Shown one piece after another: positions 37,784 through 46,210 of a stretch of 64,000 nucleotides of DNA. Made by a program: the position numbers and the translations under genes. The DNA is from Pseudomonadales bacterium (GTDB lineage: Bacteria > Pseudomonadota > Gammaproteobacteria > Pseudomonadales > Halieaceae). The first letter of the stretch is position 1; each line of letters starts with the position of its first letter. The notes below the pieces were generated by a model that ran no database searches, had not been told where the DNA came from, and worked only from the letters and a program-made list of their open reading frames with translations. The DNA lies in assembly GCA_024234815.1 (NCBI GenBank), contig JACKNO010000001.1, positions 1,054,001 to 1,118,000 on the forward strand. The letters run 5' to 3'.

Positions 37784-38425
37784 ATGATAAAACAGCTACT
37801 GGCGGTTTCAACGCTGGCATTGGCCGGTGTGACACCACCCTCTCAAGCAGCACTCCTGGCAACCTGGGATGTGTCCGCAACCATGTATGGGCAGACGACA
37901 GCCAGTGGCTTCAACGTCAGTATTTCAGGGGGTGGCGGCGGCGGTACCGCGACACTGGACAGCAACGGCATTTTTTCCATACTTGGCCTTGATAACATCG
38001 GCCTGAATCTCGATATCGGTTTCCTGGGTGGCGCAGATCTTGACCTGTCAGCTTCGGGCAACGTTGTCGGCACCTATAATCCGCTCACCCAGCAATTGTC
38101 GGGCAATATCGCGACCATGAACGTCTCGGAAAATTCTCCCTGCGACCCCTATGGCATAGCCGGGGGTGCCGTATGTAGCGCCGTACCGGGTGTCATCGAC
38201 TTTAGCTCTGCCTTCGTACTCACAGCATTGAATGGTCTTGCCGATCCCATCACGTTTGACCTTGTCAACGATTTTGGCTTTTTGTTAGGTGACCTGGGTG
38301 GCGTTGCCTCACTGGAACTGAACTTGAGCAACGTGCAAGTCAATGCCGTTCCCCTTCCCACCGCTGTCTGGTTGTTTGGTTCTGCCCTATTGGGGTTGGG
38401 TGCACTCAAGAGAAAGAAAGTGTGA
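37784..38425 (+). CDS. VPLPA-CTERM sorting-domain protein (intact copy)
   Basis: A 213-residue secreted protein. Signal peptide MIKQLLAVSTLALAG..., then a body with a six-glycine run (SISGGGGGGTATLDSNG), two Cys (NSPCDPYG, GAVCSAVPG), and the sorting tail VPLPTAVWLFGSALLGLGA with basic end KRKKV. AAGGAG lies 6-7 bp before the ATG. The gene and its downstream DNA are duplicated, in broken form, at about 42940-43740. The tail implies processing by an exosortase encoded elsewhere. Function unknown. Confidence 0.88.
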   Translation: MIKQLLAVSTLALAGVTPPSQAALLATWDVSATMYGQTTASGFNVSISGGGGGGTATLDSNGIFSILGLDNIGLNLDIGFLGGADLDLSASGNVVGTYNPLTQQLSGNIATMNVSENSPCDPYGIAGGAVCSAVPGVIDFSSAFVLTALNGLADPITFDLVNDFGFLLGDLGGVASLELNLSNVQVNAVPLPTAVWLFGSALLGLGALKRKKV

Positions 38426-38838
38426 GGCATCACAATCTATACAAGGCTTACTACCCTTTCATGGGTAGGAAGTCTCTCCCACCATTCTCCTGCAGTTACT
38501 GTCAATCCGCTTTGCCAGCTTGCCCGAATACGTCCGGGTAAGCGCTTCTATATATTAGCTAGTGTGGCGCCTCATCGAGGAGAGATATTGAACCCCATGT
38601 ATCCTGCCGACCCGTCACCGCCACTTTGGAATCTGTTCGATACGCCGGGAAGGTGCTGATTGAACGCACACATGCTCTGTATGCAGACTATAATCCGGAA
38701 GGTGTCTGGCGAGGGGGGCGCGTTCGATACGGCGGTGATTTCTTGTGTTAGTGATGCACGGCTCCAGAGACGAACGGCGGTAGAGTTGTAGCCGGCCCCG
38801 TTCAAATATAAGAAATTGTTCCAGGGAGGAGCGATGCA
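38426..38838. other. 413 bp intergenic region with duplicated sequence
   Basis: No gene. It holds a terminator-like hairpin (38445-38474) and stretches that recur behind the truncated CTERM copy: the CAATCCGCTTTGCC block near 38506, and ACACATGCTCTGTATGCAG near 38667 with its partner near 43704. The duplication thus runs well past the CTERM gene. The promoter of the Tat-GMC operon must lie near the right end; GGGAGGAGCG before 38839 is its ribosome-binding site. Confidence 0.6.
38445..38474 (+). terminator. Hairpin after the intact CTERM gene
   Basis: GGCTTACTACCC (38445-38456) and GGGTAGGAAGTC (38463-38474) form a 12 bp stem with two mismatches and a 6-base loop, 20 bp after the stop. The duplicated copy at 43479-43510 has the perfect 13 bp version. 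Confidence 0.6.
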
Positions 38839-39444
38839 ATGACTAAAATAAAGCAATCTCGAAGAAGTTTTCTGGCAAATGGTGGGGCGGTGTTGAGCGC
38901 AAGCTGGGTGGCACTCAATATGCCGGCTTTATTGGCGGCGGGTGAAGCCGCCCAGGACAACAGAAATGCAGCTGCAGCCTACAAGAGTATTACACCCGAA
39001 CAAGCCGTTGAACTGGGCGCATTTGCGGACCAGATCATTCCCCCCGGAGACACACCGGGTGCTGTGGACATTGGGGTGGTCTACTTTATGGACGCTGCGT
39101 TCGGTATGTTCCTGGCTGGCGACAAACCGATAATGGAACGCGGATTGCGCGAGTGGCACGGAAAAGCCAAAAACATGAACCCGAATGCGGAGCGGTTCTC
39201 ACAACTGACACCGGGCGAGCAAACGACTTTCCTCAAGGCAGAGGAAGAAGGATCCTTGTTCAGTATGTTGTACAGGTTGGTATTGCTCGGCATGTTCAGT
39301 TCTCCCGGTTACGGCGGGAATCACAATGGCGAGGGCTGGAAGCTTCTGGGTTTTGACAAGCAGCATGCCTGGCAACCACCGTTTGGCTATTACGATGCCC
39401 AGGCAATGGGTTCGACTGATTATTCGGGAGAACACCATGCCTGA
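38839..39444 (+). CDS. Gluconate 2-dehydrogenase subunit 3-like, Tat-exported
   Basis: A 201-residue small subunit of a membrane-associated GMC dehydrogenase. It begins with a twin-arginine leader (SRRSFLANGGAVLSASW). The body matches the gluconate 2-dehydrogenase subunit 3 family (SITPEQAVELGAFADQIIPPG, then VYFMDAAF and the late GMFSSPGYGGNHNGEGWKL). In related enzymes this subunit carries the complex through the Tat pore and helps maturation. The stop overlaps the start of the catalytic subunit by 8 bp. Confidence 0.9.
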   Translation: MTKIKQSRRSFLANGGAVLSASWVALNMPALLAAGEAAQDNRNAAAAYKSITPEQAVELGAFADQIIPPGDTPGAVDIGVVYFMDAAFGMFLAGDKPIMERGLREWHGKAKNMNPNAERFSQLTPGEQTTFLKAEEEGSLFSMLYRLVLLGMFSSPGYGGNHNGEGWKLLGFDKQHAWQPPFGYYDAQAMGSTDYSGEHHA

Positions 39445-41113
39445 ATCAGGCGACAAGGTAACCTTCTCGACACGCAAGGAAGTAGATTTTGTCATCATTG
39501 GCTCCGGCGCATCTGGCGGTGTGATCGCCAGGGAGTTGTCCACGCAGGGCTTTGATGTGGTCGTGCTGGAACAGGGAGAATACCGCACCGCCAAGGATTT
39601 CAATCACGATGAATTCGCCGTCCTTTTTGGGGGTGAACTTATGAATCACCCGGGATGGAGTGACCCGCAAACTTTCCGTGCGACTGAGAAGGAAACGGCC
39701 CGGGTAACACCGGGAGGACTTCCTCCAGCGCTGTACGCCAGAGGCGTTGGAGGTAGCAGTGTGCATTTTTCCGCCAATTATTGGCGCTTCCATGAAAGTG
39801 ATTTCAAAGAGCGGAGCATGTTCGGCCCGATGAAGGGAACAGGTTTTGCCGACTGGCCCATCAGTTATGAAGAACTGGAACCGTATTACACGAAAGTAGA
39901 TTGGGAGTGCGGTGTATCCGGCCAGGTTGGGCCATTTGACGCGCCCAGATCGAGACCGTACCCAATGCCGCCTCTGCCGGTTAAATCTTCAGGGGTCCTG
40001 TTTGAAAAGGGAGCGAGTGCGATAGGCTTGCACCCGCAGCCCGCGCCCATGGCGATTTTGTCTCAACCTTTTAACGGTCGACCACCTTGCATGCATTGCG
40101 GTTTCTGCATGGGATTTGGTTGTGAGGCGAATGCAAAATCATCCACGCTGGCCAGTATGATTCCCATTGCCGAGGCAAGCGGCCATTGTGAAATTCGTCC
40201 CTTGTCGACTGTTTACAAAATTGATACCAATGATCAAGGCCGGGTGACGCAGGTTTTGTATTATGACGTAGACGGTCAACAGCAGGCGCAAAAGGCCAAG
40301 GCGGTTGTGCTCGCTGCAAACGGCGCCGAAACGCCCAGACTGCTGTTTCTTTCCGCGTCCTCGATGTTTCCTGACGGGCTCGCCAATTCATCCGGCGTGG
40401 TGGGTAAGTACCTGATGGGCAACGGGCATTCTTTGATAAGTGCCGCTTTCGAACATCCCCTGAACGAGTTCAAAAGTGTTCAGGTAACCCGAATTTGCCA
40501 CGATTTCTACGAAAACGATCCCTCTCGCGGGTTTTACGGTGGTGGCGGACTTGATGCGCGTCCCTATCTTGATGCCACTCCCATTTTTTACAGCATGAGG
40601 GGCCTGCCTCCCGGGAAGCCCCGCTGGGGCCAGGAGTTCAAAGCGAACCTCGCGCACTACTACACCCACAAAATGTCGGTGCTGGGCAGCACGACCTCGG
40701 TTCCCCTGGCCCGCAATAATATTACGCTGGATCCTGACCATAAGGATGAGAAAGGCAGGGCGGCCATTCGCATGACTTACCTCGATCATGAAGATGACCT
40801 TGCAATGGCCGCGTTTTTACAGGACAAGGCAGTTCAAATCATGGAAGCTGCCGGCGCCAGCGAGATCTGGCGTCACCCGATCGAGGGTGGCACCATACAA
40901 GCTCACTTGCTCGGCACCTGCCGCATGGGGGACGACCCGAAAACATCGGTGGTTGATAAATACCATCGGGCACACGATGTCCCCAATTTATTTATTTGCG
41001 ATGGCTCCAGTTTTGTGAGTTCAGGACGTGGCCAGCCAACCATGACAATTCAGGCTTTGGCATTTCGTGCAGCCGAGCACATAGCCGGTTTTGCGAGGCG
41101 CGGTGAAATTTAA
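39437..41113 (+). CDS. GMC oxidoreductase, catalytic subunit
   Basis: A 558-residue FAD-dependent glucose-methanol-choline oxidoreductase of the gluconate/sorbitol dehydrogenase large-subunit type. FAD motif GSGASGGVIARELS near residues 20-33, GVGGSSVHFS in the 100s, a Cys-rich HCGFCMGFGCE segment typical of this subgroup, and the C-terminal CRMGDDPKTSVVD...GRGQPTMTIQALAFR. It has no signal peptide and should be co-exported with the Tat-tagged small subunit to oxidise a sugar, polyol or acid in the periplasm. No cytochrome c subunit is adjacent, so the electron acceptor is unknown. The ATG at 39437 is set by the overlap. Confidence 0.92.
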   Translation: MPESGDKVTFSTRKEVDFVIIGSGASGGVIARELSTQGFDVVVLEQGEYRTAKDFNHDEFAVLFGGELMNHPGWSDPQTFRATEKETARVTPGGLPPALYARGVGGSSVHFSANYWRFHESDFKERSMFGPMKGTGFADWPISYEELEPYYTKVDWECGVSGQVGPFDAPRSRPYPMPPLPVKSSGVLFEKGASAIGLHPQPAPMAILSQPFNGRPPCMHCGFCMGFGCEANAKSSTLASMIPIAEASGHCEIRPLSTVYKIDTNDQGRVTQVLYYDVDGQQQAQKAKAVVLAANGAETPRLLFLSASSMFPDGLANSSGVVGKYLMGNGHSLISAAFEHPLNEFKSVQVTRICHDFYENDPSRGFYGGGGLDARPYLDATPIFYSMRGLPPGKPRWGQEFKANLAHYYTHKMSVLGSTTSVPLARNNITLDPDHKDEKGRAAIRMTYLDHEDDLAMAAFLQDKAVQIMEAAGASEIWRHPIEGGTIQAHLLGTCRMGDDPKTSVVDKYHRAHDVPNLFICDGSSFVSSGRGQPTMTIQALAFRAAEHIAGFARRGEI

Positions 41114-41134
41114 TAGCTCAGGGAGATGATTTTT

Positions 41135-41584
41135 ATGAAGATATTGAAGTTGCCTTTTATCGCCAGTGTCATGTTGGCAAGTCCGCTTGTGTTCGCCGAT
41201 TCCCCCGACGTTGAGTTCTATACCACCAATCCGGACATGCCTTTTTCCGAAGCGGTGCGGGTAGACAACATGCTGTACCTGTCGGGCCAACTCGGCTACG
41301 ACCCGGAGACGAAGAAGTTAGTGGAGGGCGGAATTGCCGCTGAAACCAGGAAGACAATGGATGGTATAAAAGCCACGCTGGAAAAGTACGGTTCGTCCTT
41401 GTCCGAGGTGGTGAAATGCACTGTTTTTCTCGCTGACATCAAGGAGTGGGCGGCTATGAATGAAGTCTACGTCACCTACTTTCCGGAGCATCCGCCTGCC
41501 CGCAGCGCCCTGGGAACCAACGGCCTGGCTCTGGGTGCGCGTACCGAGATCGAATGCATAGCGACAGTTAAAGACCCTGGCTAA
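41135..41584 (+). CDS. Exported RidA/YjgF-family protein
   Basis: A 149-residue RidA-fold protein with a signal peptide (MKILKLPFIASVMLASPLVFA), unusual since RidA is normally cytosolic. The RidA body has YLSGQLGYDP and the C-terminal PARSALGTNGLALGARTEIE, including the Arg that binds the substrate carboxylate. RidA hydrolyses enamine/imine intermediates. It lies 21 bp after the GMC gene and is clearly in the same operon, so it may act on the product of that dehydrogenase in the periplasm. The ATG at 41135 is preferred over 41126 because GGGAG lies directly before 41126. Confidence 0.88.
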   Translation: MKILKLPFIASVMLASPLVFADSPDVEFYTTNPDMPFSEAVRVDNMLYLSGQLGYDPETKKLVEGGIAAETRKTMDGIKATLEKYGSSLSEVVKCTVFLADIKEWAAMNEVYVTYFPEHPPARSALGTNGLALGARTEIECIATVKDPG

Positions 41585-41617
41585 AAGCTAAAGGGAGAGT
41601 CCGTCCACTAAAGCGCT

Positions 41618-41727
41618 AAAGGGGTCAGAGCCCTTTCGCTAAAAGGAGGTCCGCCCCACGCTAAAGGGGTCAGAGCCCTTTTATTCTAAAAGGAGTCCCG
41701 CCCCAAAAAGGGCTCTGACCCCTTTTA
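41618..41727. repeat. Three GGGGTC palindrome units, two facing
   Basis: Units at 41618-41636 and 41661-41683 read AAAGGGGTCAGAGCCC; a third at 41705-41727 is the reverse complement. The last two can pair over about 20 bp to form a large hairpin, a BIME-like arrangement. They lie 34 bp after the exported RidA gene and 73 bp before the end of the convergent glycine-rich gene, where they could also end both transcripts. Confidence 0.75.
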
Positions 41728-41799
41728 TTACCCCTTTTATTCCTTTTATTCAGCCCACCACCAGGCGGGCTTGAGCAGTAGAGTACCGGATTGCGCAGG

Positions 41800-42699
41800 C
41801 TAGCTGCGTTTGGCCGATACTCGCAGGCGACGCCCGGCCACGGCCAGCAAGCCCAGCGCGGTCAGAATGAGGCCATAGAGCGGCAATGTCGGAACGGGTG
41901 TCGCTGTCGGGGCCGGAGCGGTTGATACGTAACTGATAATCACCAGGCCATCGCCCGCATTCACGCCAGGGGTGTTGGCTTGATCAGTGCCTGCATTGTA
42001 GGAGCCGCCGCCACCGCCGGAGTTATTTGTTCCCCCGGAGCCCCCGCCCGAATATCCGCCGCCGCCGCCGCCGCAGTTACAGAGGCCATATCCCACCGAT
42101 CCACCACCACCACCAAGGCCGAAGCTGCCGGCGGTGTAGGTTGTAATTGGACTAGTTCCGTCAAGACCGAAAGATCCGCTACTGCCATCATTCCAGCCAT
42201 TGCCGCCCTGGCTTATGTTCACGCCGTTATAAGTAGTGTTTCCACCCGCCGCGCCAGCGGTACCTCCGGCACCACCACCGCTCCCGCTAACTCCTGTCTC
42301 AGTCACAACTGCGTGCTGGCCGGCGTACAAGGGGTCTTGGAAGTCGACACCTGCACCGCCGCCGGCAATGACCAATGGTACACCCGACAGGCTTACGCCG
42401 GAGCCGCCACCGCCGCCACTCGATGACGGATCGGGGTTCCCCCGTCCGCCAACGGCTATAGTCAATTCATCGCCCGGGTTGACATCGAAGGTGCCGATCA
42501 TCGTCGCCCCCAGCCCTCCCTGCGGGTAGGGCGAGTAGCCAGTCACTTCACCCCCCTGGGCGCCACGAGCTTCTATGGTTACAGAAGTCACCCCGGCTGG
42601 AACAGTGAAGGCCTGTGCTGCGCCTGTGTAGTTGAATGTCTCGGCAAGTGCGCCGACTGGCAGCGCCAGCAAAGTAGCGAGTACAAGAAGTTTCTTCAT
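41800..42699 (-). CDS. Glycine-rich secreted protein, IPTL-CTERM-like tail
   Basis: A 299-residue secreted protein. Signal peptide MKKLLVLATLLALPVGALAE is followed by FNYTGAAQAFTVPAGVTSVTIEARGAQGGE, the start of the glycine-rich repeat domain seen in many marine bacterial surface proteins, then about 150 residues very rich in Gly. The C-terminus is PVPTLPLYGLILTALGLLAV with basic end GRRLRVSAKRS, close to the IPTLxxWG sorting signal (XrtH target) but with Tyr for Trp. That is a different sorting class from the VPLPA proteins nearby. ATG 42699 has GGGACG 7 bp upstream. Confidence 0.8.
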   Translation of the reverse strand: MKKLLVLATLLALPVGALAETFNYTGAAQAFTVPAGVTSVTIEARGAQGGEVTGYSPYPQGGLGATMIGTFDVNPGDELTIAVGGRGNPDPSSSGGGGGSGVSLSGVPLVIAGGGAGVDFQDPLYAGQHAVVTETGVSGSGGGAGGTAGAAGGNTTYNGVNISQGGNGWNDGSSGSFGLDGTSPITTYTAGSFGLGGGGGSVGYGLCNCGGGGGGYSGGGSGGTNNSGGGGGSYNAGTDQANTPGVNAGDGLVIISYVSTAPAPTATPVPTLPLYGLILTALGLLAVAGRRLRVSAKRS

Positions 42700-42853
42700 T
42701 CTGTGACGTCCCATTGAAAAATTCTGGTGATTAGGCCACAGACCAGTGAAGCGCGCCATACTAGAACTCCGCTTTCTCGAAGAAAACGGCGTTGATATGT
42801 AAGGCAGATGCCACCCTCCAACCCCTGTCAACCGATTACTTTTAAAAAAAGAA

Positions 42854-42875
42854 AAAAGGGGTCAGAGCCCTTTTA
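42854..42875. repeat. GGGGTC palindrome unit
   Basis: One copy, AAAAGGGGTCAGAGCCC followed by TTTTA, about 80 bp before the point where the truncated CTERM copy begins to match its intact paralogue. Confidence 0.7.
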
Positions 42876-42939
42876 CTGGTATCCATCACCGGCTGCATCG
42901 CTACCATGACGTAGAGCAGGCGCGCTGATCTGCGGAGAA

Positions 42940-43448
42940 ATACCGGGTCTAATGCTGGCGGCGGCGGGACCGCGACACTGGACAGCAACGGCATTTTTTC
43001 CATAGTTGGCCTCGATAACATCGGCCTGAACCTCGATGTCGGCTTCCTGGGTGGGGCGGATCTTGATCTGTCAGCTTCAGGCAACGTTGTCGGTACCTAT
43101 AATCCGCTCACTCAGCAATTGTCGGGCAATACCGCGACCATGAACGTCTCGGAAAACTCTCCTTGTGACCCCTACGGCTTGGCCGGGGGTGCCGTTTGTA
43201 GCGCCGTACCGGGTGTCATCGATTTTAGTTCTGCCTTCGTACTCACAGCATTGAATGGTCTTGCCGATCCCATCACTTTTGACCTCGTCAACGATTTTGG
43301 CTTTTTGCTGGGAGACCTGGGTGGCGTTGCCTCGCTGGAACTGAACTTGAGCAACGTGCAAGTCAACGCCGTTCCCCCTCCCGCCGGTCTCTGGCTCTTT
43401 GGTTCTGCCCTGTTGGGTCTTGGTGCGCTCAAGAAGAAGAAAGCGTAG
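42940..43448 (+). pseudogene. 5'-truncated copy of the VPLPA-CTERM gene
   Basis: From about 42955 to the stop at 43448 this matches the gene at 37784-38425 at high identity (glycine run, ATLDSNG, NSPCDPYG, GAVCSAVPG, and the tail VPPPAGLWLFGSALLGLGA with basic end KKKKA). The first ~50 residues, including the signal peptide, are gone: the frame is closed by a TAG at about 42912 and has no usable start before 43119. Translation from 43119 would give a protein without a signal peptide, so export is unlikely. Probably a decayed duplicate. Confidence 0.85.
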
Positions 43449-43792
43449 GCAAGGGTAACAACGCACCACAACATACAAGGCTTCCTACCCTTTCGCGGGT
43501 AGGAAGCCTCATCCGCGATGCTCATGCAGTTATTATCAATCCGCTTTGCCTAACTGCCCGGGATTGGCCGCGCGAACGCATCTCTTTCAAGTAAGTATGG
43601 CACCCTGTCGTGGACGCCTAATGCGCAATATTTGCGCTATAGTTACTGCAGTCAAGGCAGTTTTCGAATCTGGTCGACACGCCGAAACGACGCTGAATGG
43701 CCCCACACATGCTCTGTGTACGGACTGTATCCGGAATGAAAAGGGTCGACTCCCTGTACGGGAGGCTGGGCGTCGAGTATTTCAGGTTCGCG
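43449..43792. other. Gap between truncated CTERM copy and IS
   Basis: No gene. The left part continues the duplication of 38426-38740: hairpin, the CAATCCGCTTTGCC block near 43537, a GAATCTGGTCGACACG block near 43668 and ACACATGCTCTGTGTACGG near 43704. The right edge adjoins the insertion sequence. Confidence 0.6.
43479..43510 (+). terminator. Perfect hairpin after the truncated CTERM copy
   Basis: AGGCTTCCTACCC (43479-43491) and GGGTAGGAAGCCT (43498-43510) form a 13 bp stem without mismatch and a 6-base loop. No U-run follows. It is the better-preserved partner of the hairpin at 38445-38474. Confidence 0.65.
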
Positions 43793-43830
43793 TTGACTCA
43801 TAACTAAAGCTTACCGAAGGCTGGTTTCAG

Positions 43831-45003
43831 TCAGAGTCGTTGCCTCACATTGGAGGTTACCCTGATGTTGCGGAATATCCGCCTGAGCTTCGTCTCGATG
43901 GCTTGCTTGAGTATAAAGGGGTTGAGGGTTCCGTGGACATCGCGGAGCCTGCCCTTCATTTCATCGGTGAGGTGATCCGACCCCAGCAGGCGCTGGTAAG
44001 GCGTCTTGGGCACATCGTATTTTTTCCTGTAGCGTGCGTTAACTCGCTGCTTCTCCACCAGCTTCATGGCCGGGCAGAAATGGTTCTGGTAGAGCGACCA
44101 CTCGTGGGCATAGAGGTCGTTCATAAGGGGAATCAGGCTGACGTCGTCGATCCTGTCGTACCCGAACAGCTGGCGCACATGTGTCCAGTTCTTCTGCTCG
44201 ACATGGGCATTATCATTTTTCCGGTACGGCCGTGAACGGGTGAAGGCCACTTCCCGGGGGCGATTGCTGAAGTAACGCTGCAGATGGTAGTTGAGAAACT
44301 CGGAGCCGTTGTCGCAGTCGAAGCCCCGCAGGTCGAAGGGTAGCGCCGCTTCGATGGCTTTGATCTGGTTGCAGACGCCGACGGCGCCCTTGTTCCAAGT
44401 GGCGCGGATCTCTGTCCAGCCGGTGAGGATATCGGTGAGGGTCAGGGACCAGGCGAAATCACCGGCCAGGCTGTTGCCGCAGTGGGCCACGGTATCCGCC
44501 TCCATAAAGCCCGGCTGGGTAACATCCCAGTGCTCGGTGCGTATCGGTATCTGATTCTTCAGCAGGCTGCCCGGGCGGGTGCCGCACAGCCCCTTGCGGC
44601 CCCTGCGGGCGCGTATGGGCCGCAACAGGCGGTCGATTGTGGCAGGGCTCATGGCCAGCAACTGTGCTCTGGTATCGGCGGCGAGTGGCTGGTGGACCGC
44701 CTCGTAGCCAGGCAGCCACAGCGGCAGGGCGGCCTTGAGCTTCTTGGAGCACATCTGGTCGGTGGCAAACCAGATGCGCTTGAGCGCCGTTCGCAGCGCC
44801 TCCGAGGCATAGGTGGCGGGGCGCCCGCCCCGGCCGGGAGTGCCCCCCCGCCGTGGTTGGTTGAGGAGTCTGATGGCGTATTTGCGGTGATAGCCGCACA
44901 CGGCACAGAACTCGTTGAGAATAGCCGCCTTGGCCCGGCGATGTGCCTTGCGATAACGGGGGCGGATGGCCTTGAGGTAGGCCTGGCGCTCATTCTTGCC
45001 CAT
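43831..45003 (-). CDS. DDE (rve-type) transposase
   Basis: A 390-residue transposase that appears intact. The N-terminal part (residues 1-150) is basic, with a helix-turn-helix-like CAVCGYHRKYAIRLLNQ. The retroviral-integrase-type catalytic core has FMEADTVAHCG (first Asp), GFDCDNGSEFLNY (second Asp) and NDNAHVEQKNW (Glu), in the order and spacing expected. The C-terminus is Arg/Lys-rich. It is flanked by matching terminal repeats, so the element may still be active. Confidence 0.88.
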   Translation of the reverse strand: MGKNERQAYLKAIRPRYRKAHRRAKAAILNEFCAVCGYHRKYAIRLLNQPRRGGTPGRGGRPATYASEALRTALKRIWFATDQMCSKKLKAALPLWLPGYEAVHQPLAADTRAQLLAMSPATIDRLLRPIRARRGRKGLCGTRPGSLLKNQIPIRTEHWDVTQPGFMEADTVAHCGNSLAGDFAWSLTLTDILTGWTEIRATWNKGAVGVCNQIKAIEAALPFDLRGFDCDNGSEFLNYHLQRYFSNRPREVAFTRSRPYRKNDNAHVEQKNWTHVRQLFGYDRIDDVSLIPLMNDLYAHEWSLYQNHFCPAMKLVEKQRVNARYRKKYDVPKTPYQRLLGSDHLTDEMKGRLRDVHGTLNPFILKQAIETKLRRIFRNIRVTSNVRQRL

Positions 45004-45031
45004 ATCACAGTCTCCTTTCGGTAACCTGAGA

Positions 45032-45087
45032 TATGAGTCAACGACCTGGTTGCCCTGCTGTCTTGGGTAAGATTATTTATGAGTCAA
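45032..45087. repeat. Tandem terminal repeats at the IS right end
   Basis: TATGAGTCAA appears at 45032-45041 and 45078-45087, each the complement of the left end TTGACTCATA (43793-43802). Both copies continue inward with bases like the left end (TTACCGAA for the inner, TTACCCAA for the outer). This could be a doubled transposase binding site or a remnant of an earlier insertion. Confidence 0.7.
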
Positions 45088-45160
45088 TTCGGGTTTCTCG
45101 GTACCCTCCGGCAGTAATGGTACTAGAATTATTCTGACTGATTGTACTCATGAGGAGTGA

Positions 45161-45625
45161 ATGATGGAAAAAACCATGAAAGTATTTATGGATTACGCTG
45201 CGGCGTTCGAGCAAACCTTTATCGATGATGATTGGTCGCGCCTGGCACCGTTCTTCTCAGAAGATGCCACTTACGAAGTGCGAGGTGGACCGATGGCCTG
45301 CAACATCTCTGGTCGTGATGCGATTTTTGCCGGGCTCAGGAAGTCCATTGACGGTATGGATCGGCGTTGTTCTGATCGCCGAATAGAACTTACCGAGAGC
45401 CCGAATGTCATCGACACAGACACAGACCAGGAGTTGAGCATAGGGTGGAAAGTCACCTATCAGTATGGGGATGCCCCGAAGATGGTTCTCCCGGGACGTT
45501 CCGTATTTACTGTTGCCGATGGCGTGATCGTTGCGATGAGGGACGAGTATGACGATGCGGAGATGGAGGAAGTCGGCGCCTGGATGTTGAAGCACGGAGC
45601 GGGTCTCGATGGATCCTATGTTTGA
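45161..45625 (+). CDS. SnoaL/NTF2-like protein
   Basis: A 154-residue single-domain protein of the NTF2-like (SnoaL/ketosteroid isomerase-like) fold: AFEQTFIDDDWSRLAPFFSEDATYEV at the start is the classic helix-helix-strand opening, and the C-terminal strands include FTVADGVIVAMRDEYD. Family members are isomerases, hydratases or small-molecule binders; no specific reaction can be named. A good ribosome-binding site (GAGGAG) precedes the ATG. It stands alone just outside the insertion sequence. Confidence 0.82.
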   Translation: MMEKTMKVFMDYAAAFEQTFIDDDWSRLAPFFSEDATYEVRGGPMACNISGRDAIFAGLRKSIDGMDRRCSDRRIELTESPNVIDTDTDQELSIGWKVTYQYGDAPKMVLPGRSVFTVADGVIVAMRDEYDDAEMEEVGAWMLKHGAGLDGSYV

Positions 45626-45724
45626 CCGTTCAACACCGGTATATTGGTTTTTCCCGAATGCGTATAAAATTTGGCCGGCGTATTCTATAGAAACCGGTAA
45701 AACGAGATGGTGATCCCAGGGTCC

Positions 45725-46210
45725 TTATTCCTCCCGCGCGCCGACAAACAGGGCGATCACGCCGATCATCCCGCAATAGCGAAAAGCCGAGCCGAGCACC
45801 GGTTCGAGCATGGTGGCTGATCGCCACAATTCATACCAGGTCTCCGCTATCACGATCCAGCCGGCAAACAGCATGAACATGGCCACGCCGCAGCCCGCCA
45901 GCGCATAGGTTTTTGACCTGGCGAAGGTCGCCGTATCGGCTGCGCGTGCCGACCACATCTGCCAGACACCGACCAGGCACAATACGCCGGTCGCGATCTT
46001 CAACAGTGTAATGAACATCGCCCCCATCAGGATGACCAGCGGGCTCGAGGTGGCCCTGCCGCTGGCCGGAACCGGATCAAATGTGGACATCGACGTCGCC
46101 GCTTTCACGGCGCCGGTAGTGCCGTCCCAGTCGGTAACATTGCCCAAAGCGCCCAGCAGCGCCCACATCGCAATGCTCAGGATCAGTAGTATTTTTGCTA
46201 TACGCAGCAT
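45725..46210 (-). CDS. DUF2165 membrane protein
   Basis: A 161-residue inner-membrane protein with four predicted helices (about residues 5-22, 55-80, 95-120, 135-157). The periplasmic loop NVTDWDGTTGAVKAATSMSTF and the later IVIAETWYELW segment match the DUF2165 family, whose function is unknown. The ATG at 46210 is chosen since GGGGGA sits 6-7 bp upstream; an ATG at 46225 would overlap that site. Confidence 0.85.
   Translation of the reverse strand: MLRIAKILLILSIAMWALLGALGNVTDWDGTTGAVKAATSMSTFDPVPASGRATSSPLVILMGAMFITLLKIATGVLCLVGVWQMWSARAADTATFARSKTYALAGCGVAMFMLFAGWIVIAETWYELWRSATMLEPVLGSAFRYCGMIGVIALFVGAREE

Larger units (their letters stand above)
43793..45087 (-). mobile_element. Insertion sequence with DDE transposase
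   Basis: About 1.3 kb. The left end starts TTGACTCATAACTAAAGC and continues into TTACCGAAGG. The right end carries the same terminal repeat twice in reverse orientation: TATGAGTCAA at 45032-45041 (with TTACCGAA inside) and at 45078-45087. Outer or inner right end could be the true boundary. No clear target-site duplication was seen. Only one copy is present in the window. The family could not be fixed by eye; the ISNCY group is possible. Confidence 0.75.

Noticed and set aside
41618..41727. Possible CRISPR array from regularly repeated GGGGTC units
   Set aside because: Units are palindromic, unevenly spaced, in both orientations, and no cas gene is near; they fit a REP-like family.
42842..43084. 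Minus-strand opening across the truncated CTERM copy
   Set aside because: Antisense to sequence that matches the intact CTERM gene; the same antisense opening exists there and is a by-product of codon use.
44482..45024. Plus-strand 180-codon opening across the transposase gene
   Set aside because: It is the antisense of a transposase with full DDE motifs; the translation has no family-like sequence.
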